This document shows positions 44,296 through 52,417 of a DNA stretch of 64,000 nt, in pieces. Under the pieces are notes generated by a model. It was not told the DNA's origin. It did no database searches and worked only from the letters and a program-made list of their open reading frames with translations. Both the position numbers and the translations under genes were made by a program. Position 1 is the stretch's first letter. Every line of letters starts with the position of its first letter. The stretch is from Clostridioides difficile (lineage in GTDB: Bacteria; Bacillota; Clostridia; Peptostreptococcales; Peptostreptococcaceae): the NCBI GenBank assembly GCA_024919175.1, contig CP103804.1, positions 3,162,001 through 3,226,000 on the forward strand. Direction: 5' to 3'.

Positions 44296-46065
44296 TTATA
44301 AAACTCTTTGAGCTGTCACAAAGTTTTTAGTGTAATAACTACCATTTAGCTTGCTTATTTTTACCACATCACCCTCATGTGGAGCATGGATAAATTCTCC
44401 ATTTCCAATAAACATACCAACATGTGTTATTTCACCTTCAGGTCCATTTTTTGAAAAGAAAACTAAATCTCCCGTTTGCAAACTTACTTTATTTACTGCC
44501 TTGCCTTTTGTACCTTGCTGTCTTGCTGTTCTTGGAAGATTAATACTAACTTTCTTAAAGCAATAAACCATTAACCCAGAACAGTCAAAACTATTTGGTC
44601 CATTCCCACCCCATTTATAAGGCTTGCCTAGATGTTTTTTTGCTTCTGATATTACTGTTTTAGCTTTATCAGATATATTACCAGTATAACCACCAATAAT
44701 AATCTTTCCTTTTCTTCTTCCAAATTTACTAGCTTCTTCAACATTTCCAAATAAAATATCTATGTGGTATGTTCCATTCTTTTCTATAGTTATTGCAGAT
44801 CCTACATCATTTACTTTATACACTCCGTCGCGTCCAGAAACGCTTGTAATTATCTGTATTTCATCTCCATAGTTCAGCAGAGGATGTTTATTTAAAAATT
44901 CTTTTGTGTAGTAAGTTTGTTCATATTTACCAATCATAGGAGCAGCACAAGTTTTTTTAGATGGATCAAGTTTTTTATCTCTACAGTCTGTATCTCCACC
45001 TTCTTCTTTTCTAGGGCAATAAGCTGTAAACTCTGCTGTAAATTCTGTTCCTCCTGTATAACCTTCTCCTCCTAAATTACTTTCTTCTTTAGGTTCATCT
45101 TGACCTGCTGACTTTTCATCCATAAGATTTTGAAAGTTTAGTTCAAGTTCAATTTGATACTCTCCATTTTGCCATGTATGTTTATCTGTATCTATATAAA
45201 ATAACCCTACAAGCTTTGTATAGGAATCTTTAACTTTTACCCCTCTACCAGTTATACAACTTACATCTCCATAACCTCTGAGAGAACAGCTTTTTTCTAT
45301 ACCTTTAAACTCACTATTCACATCTACATCTTGATTTTCTTGTTGCTGAATTACTTTTTGCATTATTACATTTACTTCTTTAAAAATTTCACTGTCTACT
45401 TTTTCACTAATCTTACTTCCATACTGGTCTACTACTATCACCTTATTTTTTACATTTTCCATGCTTTCTGAAAAAGTAGTATTTATAATATTAAATCCCT
45501 CTTCAAACATAACACTTAGTGTAACAGTTCCTTTTTCAATAACATTAAACTTATCTAAATTAGCTTCTATCATATACTTTTTCTTTGTCTTCTTACTTGC
45601 CTCTGTATATGCACTCATTATAGTATCATATCCATTTACTCCTATAAACATCTTAGTATAATTGACATTAGTCTTTGCTATTGTCCCAACTGCAAGCTTA
45701 TTTTCAGCCAAGACTTGCTTTGCTATATCTTCAACTAACTTGTCTTTAAAATTGTACGACACTTCACTTTGTGTAAGTAGAAATCCCATATCTTTAGATA
45801 CAAAACTAATTTCATTACTACTTGAATCTTTAGACCTATTAATTATCATTCCTCTAAAAAGCTCTTTTTCATCTACATAAAAACAAATTGTACTAGCTAT
45901 TGGTATATCTATTTGTTGAAAATTCATATCAAAAGAGGATTGGATTATTGAAAATTCTAGTGTTCTTGATGGAGACTTATAATCTCCTGACCAAGAAACT
46001 TTATCCACTATATCAGTTATATCATATATACTTCCATTTTTTATGTGTACCCAAATTTTAATAAT
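44296..46065 (-). CDS. Tail hub protein (XkdQ-like) fused to 3D and NlpC/P60 domains; apparent ATT start
   Basis: 589 residues if started at the ATT at 46065. Residues ~1-300 are the XkdQ/gpD-like hub (DITDIVDKVSWSGDYKSPSR, TLEFSII, VNYTKMFIGVNGYDTIMSAY). Residues ~344-459 are a 3D double-psi barrel (FTAYCPRKEEGGDT, DVGSAI, YHIDILFG). Residues ~465-589 are an NlpC/P60 endopeptidase with Cys495 (FDCSGLMVY), His548 (THVGMFIGNG) and His560. The peptidase would nick target peptidoglycan. An AGGTGA site precedes ATT ATT AAA ATT TGG; the downstream GTG at 46008 has no site and would cut off the conserved family start. Confidence 0.85.
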   Translation of the reverse strand: MIKIWVHIKNGSIYDITDIVDKVSWSGDYKSPSRTLEFSIIQSSFDMNFQQIDIPIASTICFYVDEKELFRGMIINRSKDSSSNEISFVSKDMGFLLTQSEVSYNFKDKLVEDIAKQVLAENKLAVGTIAKTNVNYTKMFIGVNGYDTIMSAYTEASKKTKKKYMIEANLDKFNVIEKGTVTLSVMFEEGFNIINTTFSESMENVKNKVIVVDQYGSKISEKVDSEIFKEVNVIMQKVIQQQENQDVDVNSEFKGIEKSCSLRGYGDVSCITGRGVKVKDSYTKLVGLFYIDTDKHTWQNGEYQIELELNFQNLMDEKSAGQDEPKEESNLGGEGYTGGTEFTAEFTAYCPRKEEGGDTDCRDKKLDPSKKTCAAPMIGKYEQTYYTKEFLNKHPLLNYGDEIQIITSVSGRDGVYKVNDVGSAITIEKNGTYHIDILFGNVEEASKFGRRKGKIIIGGYTGNISDKAKTVISEAKKHLGKPYKWGGNGPNSFDCSGLMVYCFKKVSINLPRTARQQGTKGKAVNKVSLQTGDLVFFSKNGPEGEITHVGMFIGNGEFIHAPHEGDVVKISKLNGSYYTKNFVTAQRVL

Positions 46066-46126
46066 AAAAAATCACCTGCCTTTTCATTTAACTCTATCAG
46101 CAGTTACAACTTATTACCCATAATAG

Positions 46127-46549
46127 CTATTTTGGGAGAGTTACCTTTGGTATTTTTATTCTTTTATACTCTTTTAAATCTAATGTAAAATACACATCTC
46201 GAGTACCATCCCTTTCTTCATAGCTAAAGCCCTCAATTATGACCTCCATATTTATATTTGTTTCTGTAATTGTAAATCTTAATATAAGACCTTCATTCAT
46301 CCATTTTTCAATCTTATTTACACAGTCATATGGTAATGGAAAACCTGTATAATCACAGAAAGTATAATCTTTATTTGGAAAAAAACTTGATATTGAAATA
46401 CTTTTAAGAGCTACACCTCCAAAAGTGGCTATCTCTCCTACTTTGAGTATACTAGAAGAGTTTACAGCAGCTTTTCCATTAATGCTAAAGGAAGATGGAA
46501 ATACTGGAAATCTAAATCTATCTTCTGCTTGTCTAAGCCACATTTCCAT
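46127..46549 (-). CDS. Tail protein, XkdP-like without LysM
   Basis: 140 residues. The body (FRFPVFPSSFSINGKAAV, GEIATFGGVALKSISISSFF, IEKWMNEGLILRFTITETN, YEERDGTRDVYFTLDLKEY) matches the N-terminal part of PBSX XkdP, which in phages is ~220-235 residues and ends in a LysM domain. That LysM is missing here, and no frameshifted remnant is seen downstream. The ATG overlaps the tape-measure stop (TAATG). It probably connects hub and tube. Confidence 0.8.
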   Translation of the reverse strand: MEMWLRQAEDRFRFPVFPSSFSINGKAAVNSSSILKVGEIATFGGVALKSISISSFFPNKDYTFCDYTGFPLPYDCVNKIEKWMNEGLILRFTITETNINMEVIIEGFSYEERDGTRDVYFTLDLKEYKRIKIPKVTLPK

Positions 46550-48948
46550 TATAATACACCTCCCAATTGTGCCATTTTTATACTTGAAACTAATTTTGAT
46601 GTAACTTTTTCTATGTCAGCTTCTTCTCTAATTACTATTGTATCAGCTAACTTGGATATACTTATATTTCCACCACTTTTTCCGCTTCTATATTGATTGG
46701 CTTCTTGTTTAGTTAGAACCATTTCACCCTCATGAAGCCTTGTTGGATAGTCATTATAAGGTACATAATTTAATCCAAATGCATTATTACCAGATTTATT
46801 TGCGCCTGAATTCCAGTCATCAATTATAGACCTAACTGTATCAATAATTGGATTTTTATTAATTTTATCAATTAAATTTTGCCACCATTTACAAACGTCT
46901 TTTATAATATTACATATATCATTAAATAAACTAAAAAGCCCCCCTAAAACTGGTTCTACAATAATCCAAGCATCCTCTAAAAGTGGTCCTATTGTTGCCC
47001 AAACTGTTTCCCAGATAACACCTAGTGTCTGTATAAAGTTATTTATTTGGGGAGCATATTCACCTAAGAAAGTGAAAATTCTTGTGATAATAGGACTAAC
47101 AGCCTCAACTACAGGTCCAATTAGTTGGAATGCTGTAGTTACTATTGTTCCAAATATACTTATTAACCCTTGTGCAACTGGTGATTTATTGTTTATATTG
47201 TCTAGTAAATTATTTACTAAGTTTACTACTGGTAATAATGAATCTATCAATGCAGTAAAGTCAATATTTTGTAATAGCGTACTCCCTGTATTAACAATTG
47301 CTTTTGGAGCATTCCCTATCATTGTTGCTGCATGATTCTCAAAATTTTCTTGTTTATTTTCAGCCATCATTTTTCGCTTTTCAACTGCATTAGAAATTCT
47401 ATATTCATTAGAATCAGAAAACTCTTTTCCACTTTTCATACTTCTAAACTGCATTTGGTCATATTTGTTACCAATAATTACCTTACCATTCATTACATTG
47501 CCTATCTTACCAGCCATTTTTTCAGATAAATCAGCCAAATTTCCTAATCCACTATCTATAAAATCTTTTATTTTACCTATTCCTTGACCTAAAATATCAT
47601 CGAACGGTTTAACAATACTCTTCAAACCATTATTAATACTTGTTTGAGCACTTGCTATTATACCTGGTATTGTTTCACTCATTTCTTTGGCTAATCCCAT
47701 CTGCTTCATACTTATACCTTCCAATGCTTCATCAAAAGTTTTATAATTTTCTCCTACCAAAGTATTAAGAGATTCCATATTTCCCTTTGCTGCACTTAAA
47801 AAAGCTGCTGATACATCTTGTGTACTACTTGTATCCATATTTAAAGCTCTAACATCTACCATAGCCTGAGTTATATCTTCTTCTTTTTTACCCCCAGTAA
47901 TATTACTAATCATTTTAGCTTTAGTTCCCATTGCAACAACATCTTCAGGATCAAAAGGTGTATCATTTGCTATACCTACTAAACGGTCATAATACTTATC
48001 AACATCTTTTTTGCTAGTACTCCCAGTATTTCTTTTCATTACACTTTCTAGGACAACTTTCTGATTTTGCTCTTGACCAAGTAAGTCAACACCTTTTTTC
48101 ACAGCAACACCTATAGTAGCACCATTTGTCAAATCTGATATCTTCCCTTTTATAGAATTAAGTATTCCACTTGCCATATCCTTTACAGCTATTGCACCAT
48201 TCCATACCTTACCTGCAAACAATCTTAACTTAGGAAATAGTTTACTTATAATGCTACTTGCCATATCTTTTACAGCTATTGCACCTCTCCAAAGTGTATC
48301 TTTAAATAACATTAACTTAGGTAAAATTTTACCTATAATACTACTTGCCATATCTTTAATATTAACAATTCCTTGCCAACGATTTTTAGTCAGATGTTTT
48401 AATTGTTCTAAAAGACCACGTACTTTATCAATAGCTTTCTTTACACTAGAATTTTCTATCCTTAACCTTATATTAGATGCAAGACTTTTTAAGGATCTTA
48501 TTTTTGAATTAGTTTTTTCTATTACATTATTCTTAACTCTAAATATTAATGTAATTATAGGATTTGAATTAAACTCATTCTTCTTTTGAATCAGCTTACT
48601 AAAATAATCAATAATCATAGCTATAGTTATTGCTAGTTTCATAATGCTTCCATTTAAACTTCCAATAGCTCCTGAAACAGCACTTCCATTAGAACTTAGC
48701 TTTGTTATAGTAGAACTTAAACTGCTAACAGTAGTCTGAACTTTTCTTAAAGAAGAATTCAAACTATTTACTGCACTACTTGCACTTCCAATAGAATTTT
48801 TTATACTACTAGCCATTACATTAGTAGAAAGTGAAACGGCCACAGTTGCTCTTCTAAAAGTATCTGTTACTGATATGATTTGATTCATCTTTGGAGTGTA
48901 ATTATCTGTAAGATACATATTTATACCTTCTTCTCTTACATTACCCAC
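46549..48948 (-). CDS. Tail tape-measure protein (XkdO-like)
   Basis: 799 residues, GTG start after AGGAGGTGG; the GTG shares its G with the stop of the frameshifted chaperone. N-terminal 120 residues are Ser-rich helical (STNVMASSIKNSIGSASSAV), then a 29-residue repeat region (191-263), a long helical middle, membrane-like helices (~600-680: LLPVVNLVNNLLDNI, GTIVTTAFQLIGPVVEA, ETVWATIGPLLEDAW) and a C-terminus GLNYVPYNDYPTRLHEGEMVL typical of tape measures. Family members set tail length at about 1.5 angstrom per residue, giving roughly 120 nm here (inference). Confidence 0.9.
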   Translation of the reverse strand: MGNVREEGINMYLTDNYTPKMNQIISVTDTFRRATVAVSLSTNVMASSIKNSIGSASSAVNSLNSSLRKVQTTVSSLSSTITKLSSNGSAVSGAIGSLNGSIMKLAITIAMIIDYFSKLIQKKNEFNSNPIITLIFRVKNNVIEKTNSKIRSLKSLASNIRLRIENSSVKKAIDKVRGLLEQLKHLTKNRWQGIVNIKDMASSIIGKILPKLMLFKDTLWRGAIAVKDMASSIISKLFPKLRLFAGKVWNGAIAVKDMASGILNSIKGKISDLTNGATIGVAVKKGVDLLGQEQNQKVVLESVMKRNTGSTSKKDVDKYYDRLVGIANDTPFDPEDVVAMGTKAKMISNITGGKKEEDITQAMVDVRALNMDTSSTQDVSAAFLSAAKGNMESLNTLVGENYKTFDEALEGISMKQMGLAKEMSETIPGIIASAQTSINNGLKSIVKPFDDILGQGIGKIKDFIDSGLGNLADLSEKMAGKIGNVMNGKVIIGNKYDQMQFRSMKSGKEFSDSNEYRISNAVEKRKMMAENKQENFENHAATMIGNAPKAIVNTGSTLLQNIDFTALIDSLLPVVNLVNNLLDNINNKSPVAQGLISIFGTIVTTAFQLIGPVVEAVSPIITRIFTFLGEYAPQINNFIQTLGVIWETVWATIGPLLEDAWIIVEPVLGGLFSLFNDICNIIKDVCKWWQNLIDKINKNPIIDTVRSIIDDWNSGANKSGNNAFGLNYVPYNDYPTRLHEGEMVLTKQEANQYRSGKSGGNISISKLADTIVIREEADIEKVTSKLVSSIKMAQLGGVL
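48160..48378 (-). repeat. 29-residue repeats inside the tape-measure gene
   Basis: About 2.5 copies of a unit starting W-G-I-(A/N)-(V/I)-KDMASSII, each 87 bp: WQGIVNIKDMASSII, WRGAIAVKDMASSII, WNGAIAVKDMASGIL. Visible also in the DNA as repeated TTTACAGCTATTGCACC. Confidence 0.8.
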
Positions 48949-49145
48949 TATATACCACCTCCTGTCAAAGGACAAACTCCATATCCATGCTTCATTTTTT
49001 CAACTTCTTCCTCAATTTCTAAGGCGAAAAAAGCTTCAATAAGCTTTAATTCACCTTTATCCATTGCATAAAAAAGGGACGGTCTAATACCTTTTGTCTT
49101 CCAATAATAATACATTATTGTAGTTTTGGTATCCGTCCCTATTAG
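48948..49145 (-). CDS. -1 frameshift extension of the tail assembly chaperone (GT-like product)
   Basis: This open segment has no start codon with a ribosome binding site but is continuous in the -1 frame from the heptamer A_AAA_AAC at the end of the upstream gene to a TAG whose G begins the tape-measure GTG. It encodes 65 residues, including YYYWKTKGIRPSLFYAM and GELKLIEAFFALEIEEEVEK, the W-G-PS-F-M-GE-AFF pattern of chaperone extensions in contractile phages. The fusion would be 213 residues. Such G/GT pairs, made in a fixed ratio, chaperone the tape measure during assembly. Confidence 0.85.
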   Translation of the reverse strand, partial: LIGTDTKTTIMYYYWKTKGIRPSLFYAMDKGELKLIEAFFALEIEEEVEKMKHGYGVCPLTGGGI

Positions 49146-49151
49146 TTTTTT
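49076..49151 (-). promoter_or_regulatory. Programmed -1 ribosomal frameshift element
   Basis: On the minus strand the in-frame codons GTA AAA AAC TAA contain the ideal slippery heptamer A_AAA_AAC (49151-49145). After a 5-nt spacer (UAAUA) an RNA stem follows: GGGACGG with CCGUCCC, continued by AUACC with GGUAU across a 4-nt bulge, and an inner CAAUAAU/AUUAUUG hairpin. Heptamer, spacing and stem agree with classical -1 frameshift signals. Confidence 0.88.
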
Positions 49152-49588
49152 ACCTCTTCTATTACTGCATTTTTACCATAACCCATTACATCTTGAAGGA
49201 TTCTGTATAAATTAGTAATTTCACCTGGTAACAATAACTTTCTCGCTAATTCCTTTGGAGTTGGAGCCTTAAATTTACTCATTAATTCCTTGTTTTTAAA
49301 TAAAAGATTTCCATCTAAATCACATATACCTTCTATAACTGTAAGCATTTGCATTTCTGGTAAATCTATATCTGTTTTCATGTTTTCATCAATTTTAAGA
49401 CATGTGTTTTGTATCTCTTCATCTTTACTTATTGTCAATGCTCTACACATTACTTTAAACTCTTGTCCAAATACATTAGATAATCTTTTTAGTTCAACTA
49501 TAGTGCTTGGTCTTTCTAAATTTTCTGTATCTGCATTTAAAAGTAAGTCTACTATATTTATATTTTTTGATAATCCATTTTCACTCAT
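49142..49588 (-). CDS. Tail assembly chaperone, XkdN-like (0-frame product)
   Basis: 148 residues with the XkdN pattern: NIVDLLLNADTENLERPST, VELKRLSNVFGQEFKVMCRAL, PTPKELARKLLLPGEI, NLYRILQDVMGYGKNAVIEEV. It lies between tube and tape-measure genes, the usual position of the G/GT chaperones. AAAGGAGC precedes ATG. Its last codons form the slippery site, so a fraction of ribosomes should make the 213-residue fusion. Confidence 0.88.
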   Translation of the reverse strand: MSENGLSKNINIVDLLLNADTENLERPSTIVELKRLSNVFGQEFKVMCRALTISKDEEIQNTCLKIDENMKTDIDLPEMQMLTVIEGICDLDGNLLFKNKELMSKFKAPTPKELARKLLLPGEITNLYRILQDVMGYGKNAVIEEVKN

Positions 49589-49677
49589 TATTATTTGCTC
49601 CTTTATTAATCAATTTCTATTTACTAATTGTTTATGTTTATTAACTATATTTATATATATCAACTATCTATACAAAA

Positions 49678-50106
49678 CTAAATTATATCAAGGAAATCAT
49701 ACTCAGTAAATGTGAAAGGAGCCTCTATTTCTCCTTTTACTCCAACTTCCCAATCAGCTAAAGTTAAGTCGTCAAAAGCGATATTTTTTACTGCTATTCT
49801 TTCTGCTCCATAAGAATCTGGGTCATTTAACTTAGATATAGCTACAAATCTAGGTTCAGAACCTCTTTTTATCTTTTCTCCAATTAACTTATGCATTCTT
49901 GAGCTAACATGATATAAAGTTATTGAACCTTTTCCTTTATATCCCATATACTTCGTATCAGTTCCCATTTGACCTGCTATTATAATATCTTCTTTTGTAA
50001 ATTCCATCTTTGCTTGAAATTTCTTTACTTCTGCTACTTTATCTCCATCAAGCCAAAGTTCTCCCCAAGTACCACTCATTACATTTCTAGCTTCCATATT
50101 TGCCAT
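49678..50106 (-). CDS. Tail tube protein (XkdM-like)
   Basis: 142 residues: NVMSGTWGELWLDGDKVAEV, KFQAKMEFTKEDIIIAGQMG, GYKGKGSITLYHVSSRM, then DLTLADWEVGVKGEIEAPF. This is the core tube subunit of PBSX-like contractile tails. AGGAGGATTATTA precedes ATG, 13 nt after the sheath gene. Length is normal for the family. Confidence 0.93.
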   Translation of the reverse strand: MANMEARNVMSGTWGELWLDGDKVAEVKKFQAKMEFTKEDIIIAGQMGTDTKYMGYKGKGSITLYHVSSRMHKLIGEKIKRGSEPRFVAISKLNDPDSYGAERIAVKNIAFDDLTLADWEVGVKGEIEAPFTFTEYDFLDII

Positions 50107-50119
50107 ATTAATAATCCTC

Positions 50120-51184
50120 CTATATTTCTATTGATAAATCTATATCTTCCATAGCGTCTAGTGCTTTTATTGTTGCTTTTAAAAATACTTTAGAACCAGT
50201 ATTTGCTTCTTTTATTTCTTGTGATGTCATATAAGATAAATCTATTCCCTTTGATTTCAGATACGATTTTTGTGCTTCAAAATCTATTTCAACAGTAGAA
50301 TTAGACTCTATAAGAACAGATTTTTCTAGCTCTTCTAAATAACTTTTTATAGCTACTATTAATATACATTTATTATCATAACTATTAGTAACTTTTCCTA
50401 TATAGTCATCTATGATTACCTTTCTTATATCACTATGTATAATATCCAAAGTGTCAACTATCTTGATTTTTTGAAACATCTCGCCTTTTTCTTCAGTTAA
50501 ATCAGTTAAAGAATTTATTCCTCTAGCAATTCTTATAGCTCCAGCTTCTTTAATAAGGATAAGCTCTCCATTATTAACTTTTGACTCTGCATCAGCTTTA
50601 GTACTTTTAGGTATATCAATAACATCACTAAGCTTAGTATAAGTTATTGATTGACTTAAAGGTGTACCTGCTATAATACCAGCTATTCTACTAGTAAACT
50701 CCTCAGCACTATACTTCTTTGTTCCAACTAGTACATCTTCTGTAGTAAAATTAATTATTCCCTCATGATTTCCTGCTACTTTACCCAATATAGCCTTAAC
50801 TTTAACTTTGTCTGTGTCTCTAAATTTAATTATCCAACTTTTGATAACAGTCTTATCAGCTTCTATTGCTTTAGGCATACACAAATAATTGAATTCTTTA
50901 GTTTCTAAAAAGTTTAAGGCACTTTGAACCTCTTCCTCTTCTCCTAACACATAAACTAATACTTTATTTGGTGCATTGACATTTCCCATCAAAGCCATGT
51001 TTATATAGTCTTTATTTTCAGCAGATAAATCAGTTGGTATATCCTCTTTTTCATGTATTTCATTAAATCCTAGTGCTTTGGTATCTTTAAGCAATACTGC
51101 AATTATTCCTCTAGCTGAACGCTCTTTAACAGTTGTAGCTAGCTCCTTAAATGATATATTGATACTTGGTAATCCTATAGCCAT
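50120..51184 (-). CDS. Tail sheath protein (XkdK-like)
   Basis: 354 residues: AIGLPSINISFKELATTVKE, RSARGIIAVLLKDTK, GNVNAPNKVLVYVLGEEEE, TPLSQSITYTKLSDVIDI, ARGINSLTDLTEEKGEMFQ, KVTNSYDNKCILIVAIKSYL. This is the contractile sheath of PBSX-type tails, at the shorter end of the size range, as in other tailocins. GAGAGTGATAGT precedes ATG. The presence of a sheath makes this an R-type rather than an F-type particle. Confidence 0.93.
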   Translation of the reverse strand: MAIGLPSINISFKELATTVKERSARGIIAVLLKDTKALGFNEIHEKEDIPTDLSAENKDYINMALMGNVNAPNKVLVYVLGEEEEVQSALNFLETKEFNYLCMPKAIEADKTVIKSWIIKFRDTDKVKVKAILGKVAGNHEGIINFTTEDVLVGTKKYSAEEFTSRIAGIIAGTPLSQSITYTKLSDVIDIPKSTKADAESKVNNGELILIKEAGAIRIARGINSLTDLTEEKGEMFQKIKIVDTLDIIHSDIRKVIIDDYIGKVTNSYDNKCILIVAIKSYLEELEKSVLIESNSTVEIDFEAQKSYLKSKGIDLSYMTSQEIKEANTGSKVFLKATIKALDAMEDIDLSIEI

Positions 51185-51188
51185 ACTA

Positions 51189-51632
51189 TCACTCTCCTAA
51201 ATTCAAATTTATTTCTTCCATATTTTCATACACTTCTTCTTCCTCATATATACTATCAAGAAAGTTTATTGTAATTGAAAAGTTCAATGTATAAATTGAC
51301 TCATCTTTTTTAATACTTTGTTCAATTTTAGTTATATTTAATTTTCTATTTCCTACATTTACAGTTCTATTAAATAGCTTATCAAGTTCATCTGAAACTT
51401 CATACATTCTTATGTTATTTAACTGTGGTCTTGGTAAATATTTTATAGATATAACAACATCTTTGTTGTTTGTCTTTAACATTACAGGTGTACAGAGAGC
51501 TGATACCATACTTACAAAAAAACAAGACCCTTCAGAGCCTTGCACACTCTCATCATCAAGAAAAATACTTTCATCAAAACTTTTTTTAAGCATATCAATA
51601 ATTGTTTCTAATATTTCTTTGTATTTAAGCAA
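51189..51632 (-). CDS. Tail terminator-like protein (DUF6838 type)
   Basis: 147 residues, TTG start after GTGGTGATTAT. N-terminus KYKEILETIIDMLKKSFDES, then SCFFVSMVSALCTP and VISIKYLPRPQ, as in phage tail-terminator proteins of the DUF6838 type, just before the sheath gene. It would cap the growing tail tube. In a phage this protein docks the tail to the head; no head genes exist here. Confidence 0.72.
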   Translation of the reverse strand: MLKYKEILETIIDMLKKSFDESIFLDDESVQGSEGSCFFVSMVSALCTPVMLKTNNKDVVISIKYLPRPQLNNIRMYEVSDELDKLFNRTVNVGNRKLNITKIEQSIKKDESIYTLNFSITINFLDSIYEEEEVYENMEEINLNLGE

Positions 51633-51731
51633 ATAATCACCACTCTATCACTAAATATTTTTTGATTAATGTGACAAACTTCTTATGAGTAGCATAAGTA
51701 ATTTTTAAATATATGTCCAATTTCCATATTG

Positions 51732-51773
51732 TCATGTACCATCTATATTTTTAGGTAATATCATATTTTTCAA
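51732..51773 (-). CDS. Possible 13-codon leader ORF
   Basis: A TTG follows a strong GGGAGGTGAGGAA site and opens a 13-residue ORF (MKNMILPKNIDGT). It lies ~100 nt upstream of the tail-terminator gene. It may be a leader peptide or the decayed start of a lost gene. The surrounding gap (51633-51882) also has an ACAAC-rich stretch (51838-51870) that could bind the upstream sigma-like activator. Confidence 0.3.
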   Translation of the reverse strand: MKNMILPKNIDGT

Positions 51774-51882
51774 TTCCTCACCTCCCTCACTATGGATTTC
51801 TTTCACAATAACATTATCTCACATATTTTAGGGGGTGTTGTTGTTGTAGTGTGTATAAAGTGTTGTAAAAGTGTTATGTTTT

Positions 51883-52323
51883 TTATAATATTTCACTTAA
51901 CTTACAAATCATCTTTTTCTTTAAGTTGTAGCAAGAAGTTCTGTCTAAATGTAATTTCATAGAAATATAGGTCATGTTATTTTTAGTCTTACTATTATAA
52001 AATAGATTAAAAAATTCCATCTCCATATCATTTAGGCAAGTTAGAGCATTTTCTATTTTTTCCTTTTCTATTTCTATATCATCTTTTTCCACTTTTAATT
52101 TTCTTAATCTCTCCTCTTTTTTTACAACTTCATTTTCAACAGAGGAACTTATATTATATGTAGTACTAGTCTTTTCAGTATAAACTACAGCTCCACATCC
52201 AAAGTATTCATTTTCACATCTTTTTATATCTAGGTTAATATTCTTTATCTTTACATCCAAATACTTGTAATTATGTAATCTTTCATCTGTTTCCTTAAGT
52301 AATATATCTTTTTTATTATCCAT
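51883..52323 (-). CDS. Sigma-70 region 4-like / ArpU-RinA-type late activator
   Basis: 146 residues. The N-terminal ~95 residues are a coiled coil with a Cys pair (RCENEYFGCGAVVY; VVKKEERLRKLKVEKDDIE). The C-terminal ~50 (LTCLNDMEMEFFNLFYNS, MTYISMKLHLDRTSCYNLKK) resemble the sigma-70 region 4 helix-turn-helix of phage late regulators such as ArpU and RinA. AAAAGGAGAAATATA precedes ATG. It is the first gene of the minus-strand cluster and likely switches on the structural operon; the downstream 250-bp gap would hold its target promoter. Confidence 0.7.
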   Translation of the reverse strand: MDNKKDILLKETDERLHNYKYLDVKIKNINLDIKRCENEYFGCGAVVYTEKTSTTYNISSSVENEVVKKEERLRKLKVEKDDIEIEKEKIENALTCLNDMEMEFFNLFYNSKTKNNMTYISMKLHLDRTSCYNLKKKMICKLSEIL

Positions 52324-52417
52324 TATATTTCTCCTTTTATATTTTATTGTCTTTAGGCTTAACTTTATAATGATAGCTTCTAGTCAATAGCCTTATTGCA
52401 AATTCTACAACCTTTAA

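Noticed and set aside
44296..46008. Hub starting at the GTG at 46008
   Set aside because: No ribosome binding site precedes it and the conserved XkdQ N-terminus lies upstream in the same frame after AGGTGA.
47072..47335. Small hydrophobic gene opposite to the tape measure
   Set aside because: It is the reverse-strand reading of a helical, Ala/Ile-rich coding region, without a ribosome binding site; the same applies to other plus-strand ORFs within the minus-strand structural genes.
48951..49141. Independent small gene between chaperone and tape measure
   Set aside because: The in-frame ATG codons lack a ribosome binding site, and the frame is continuous with the slippery heptamer, so a frameshift product explains it.
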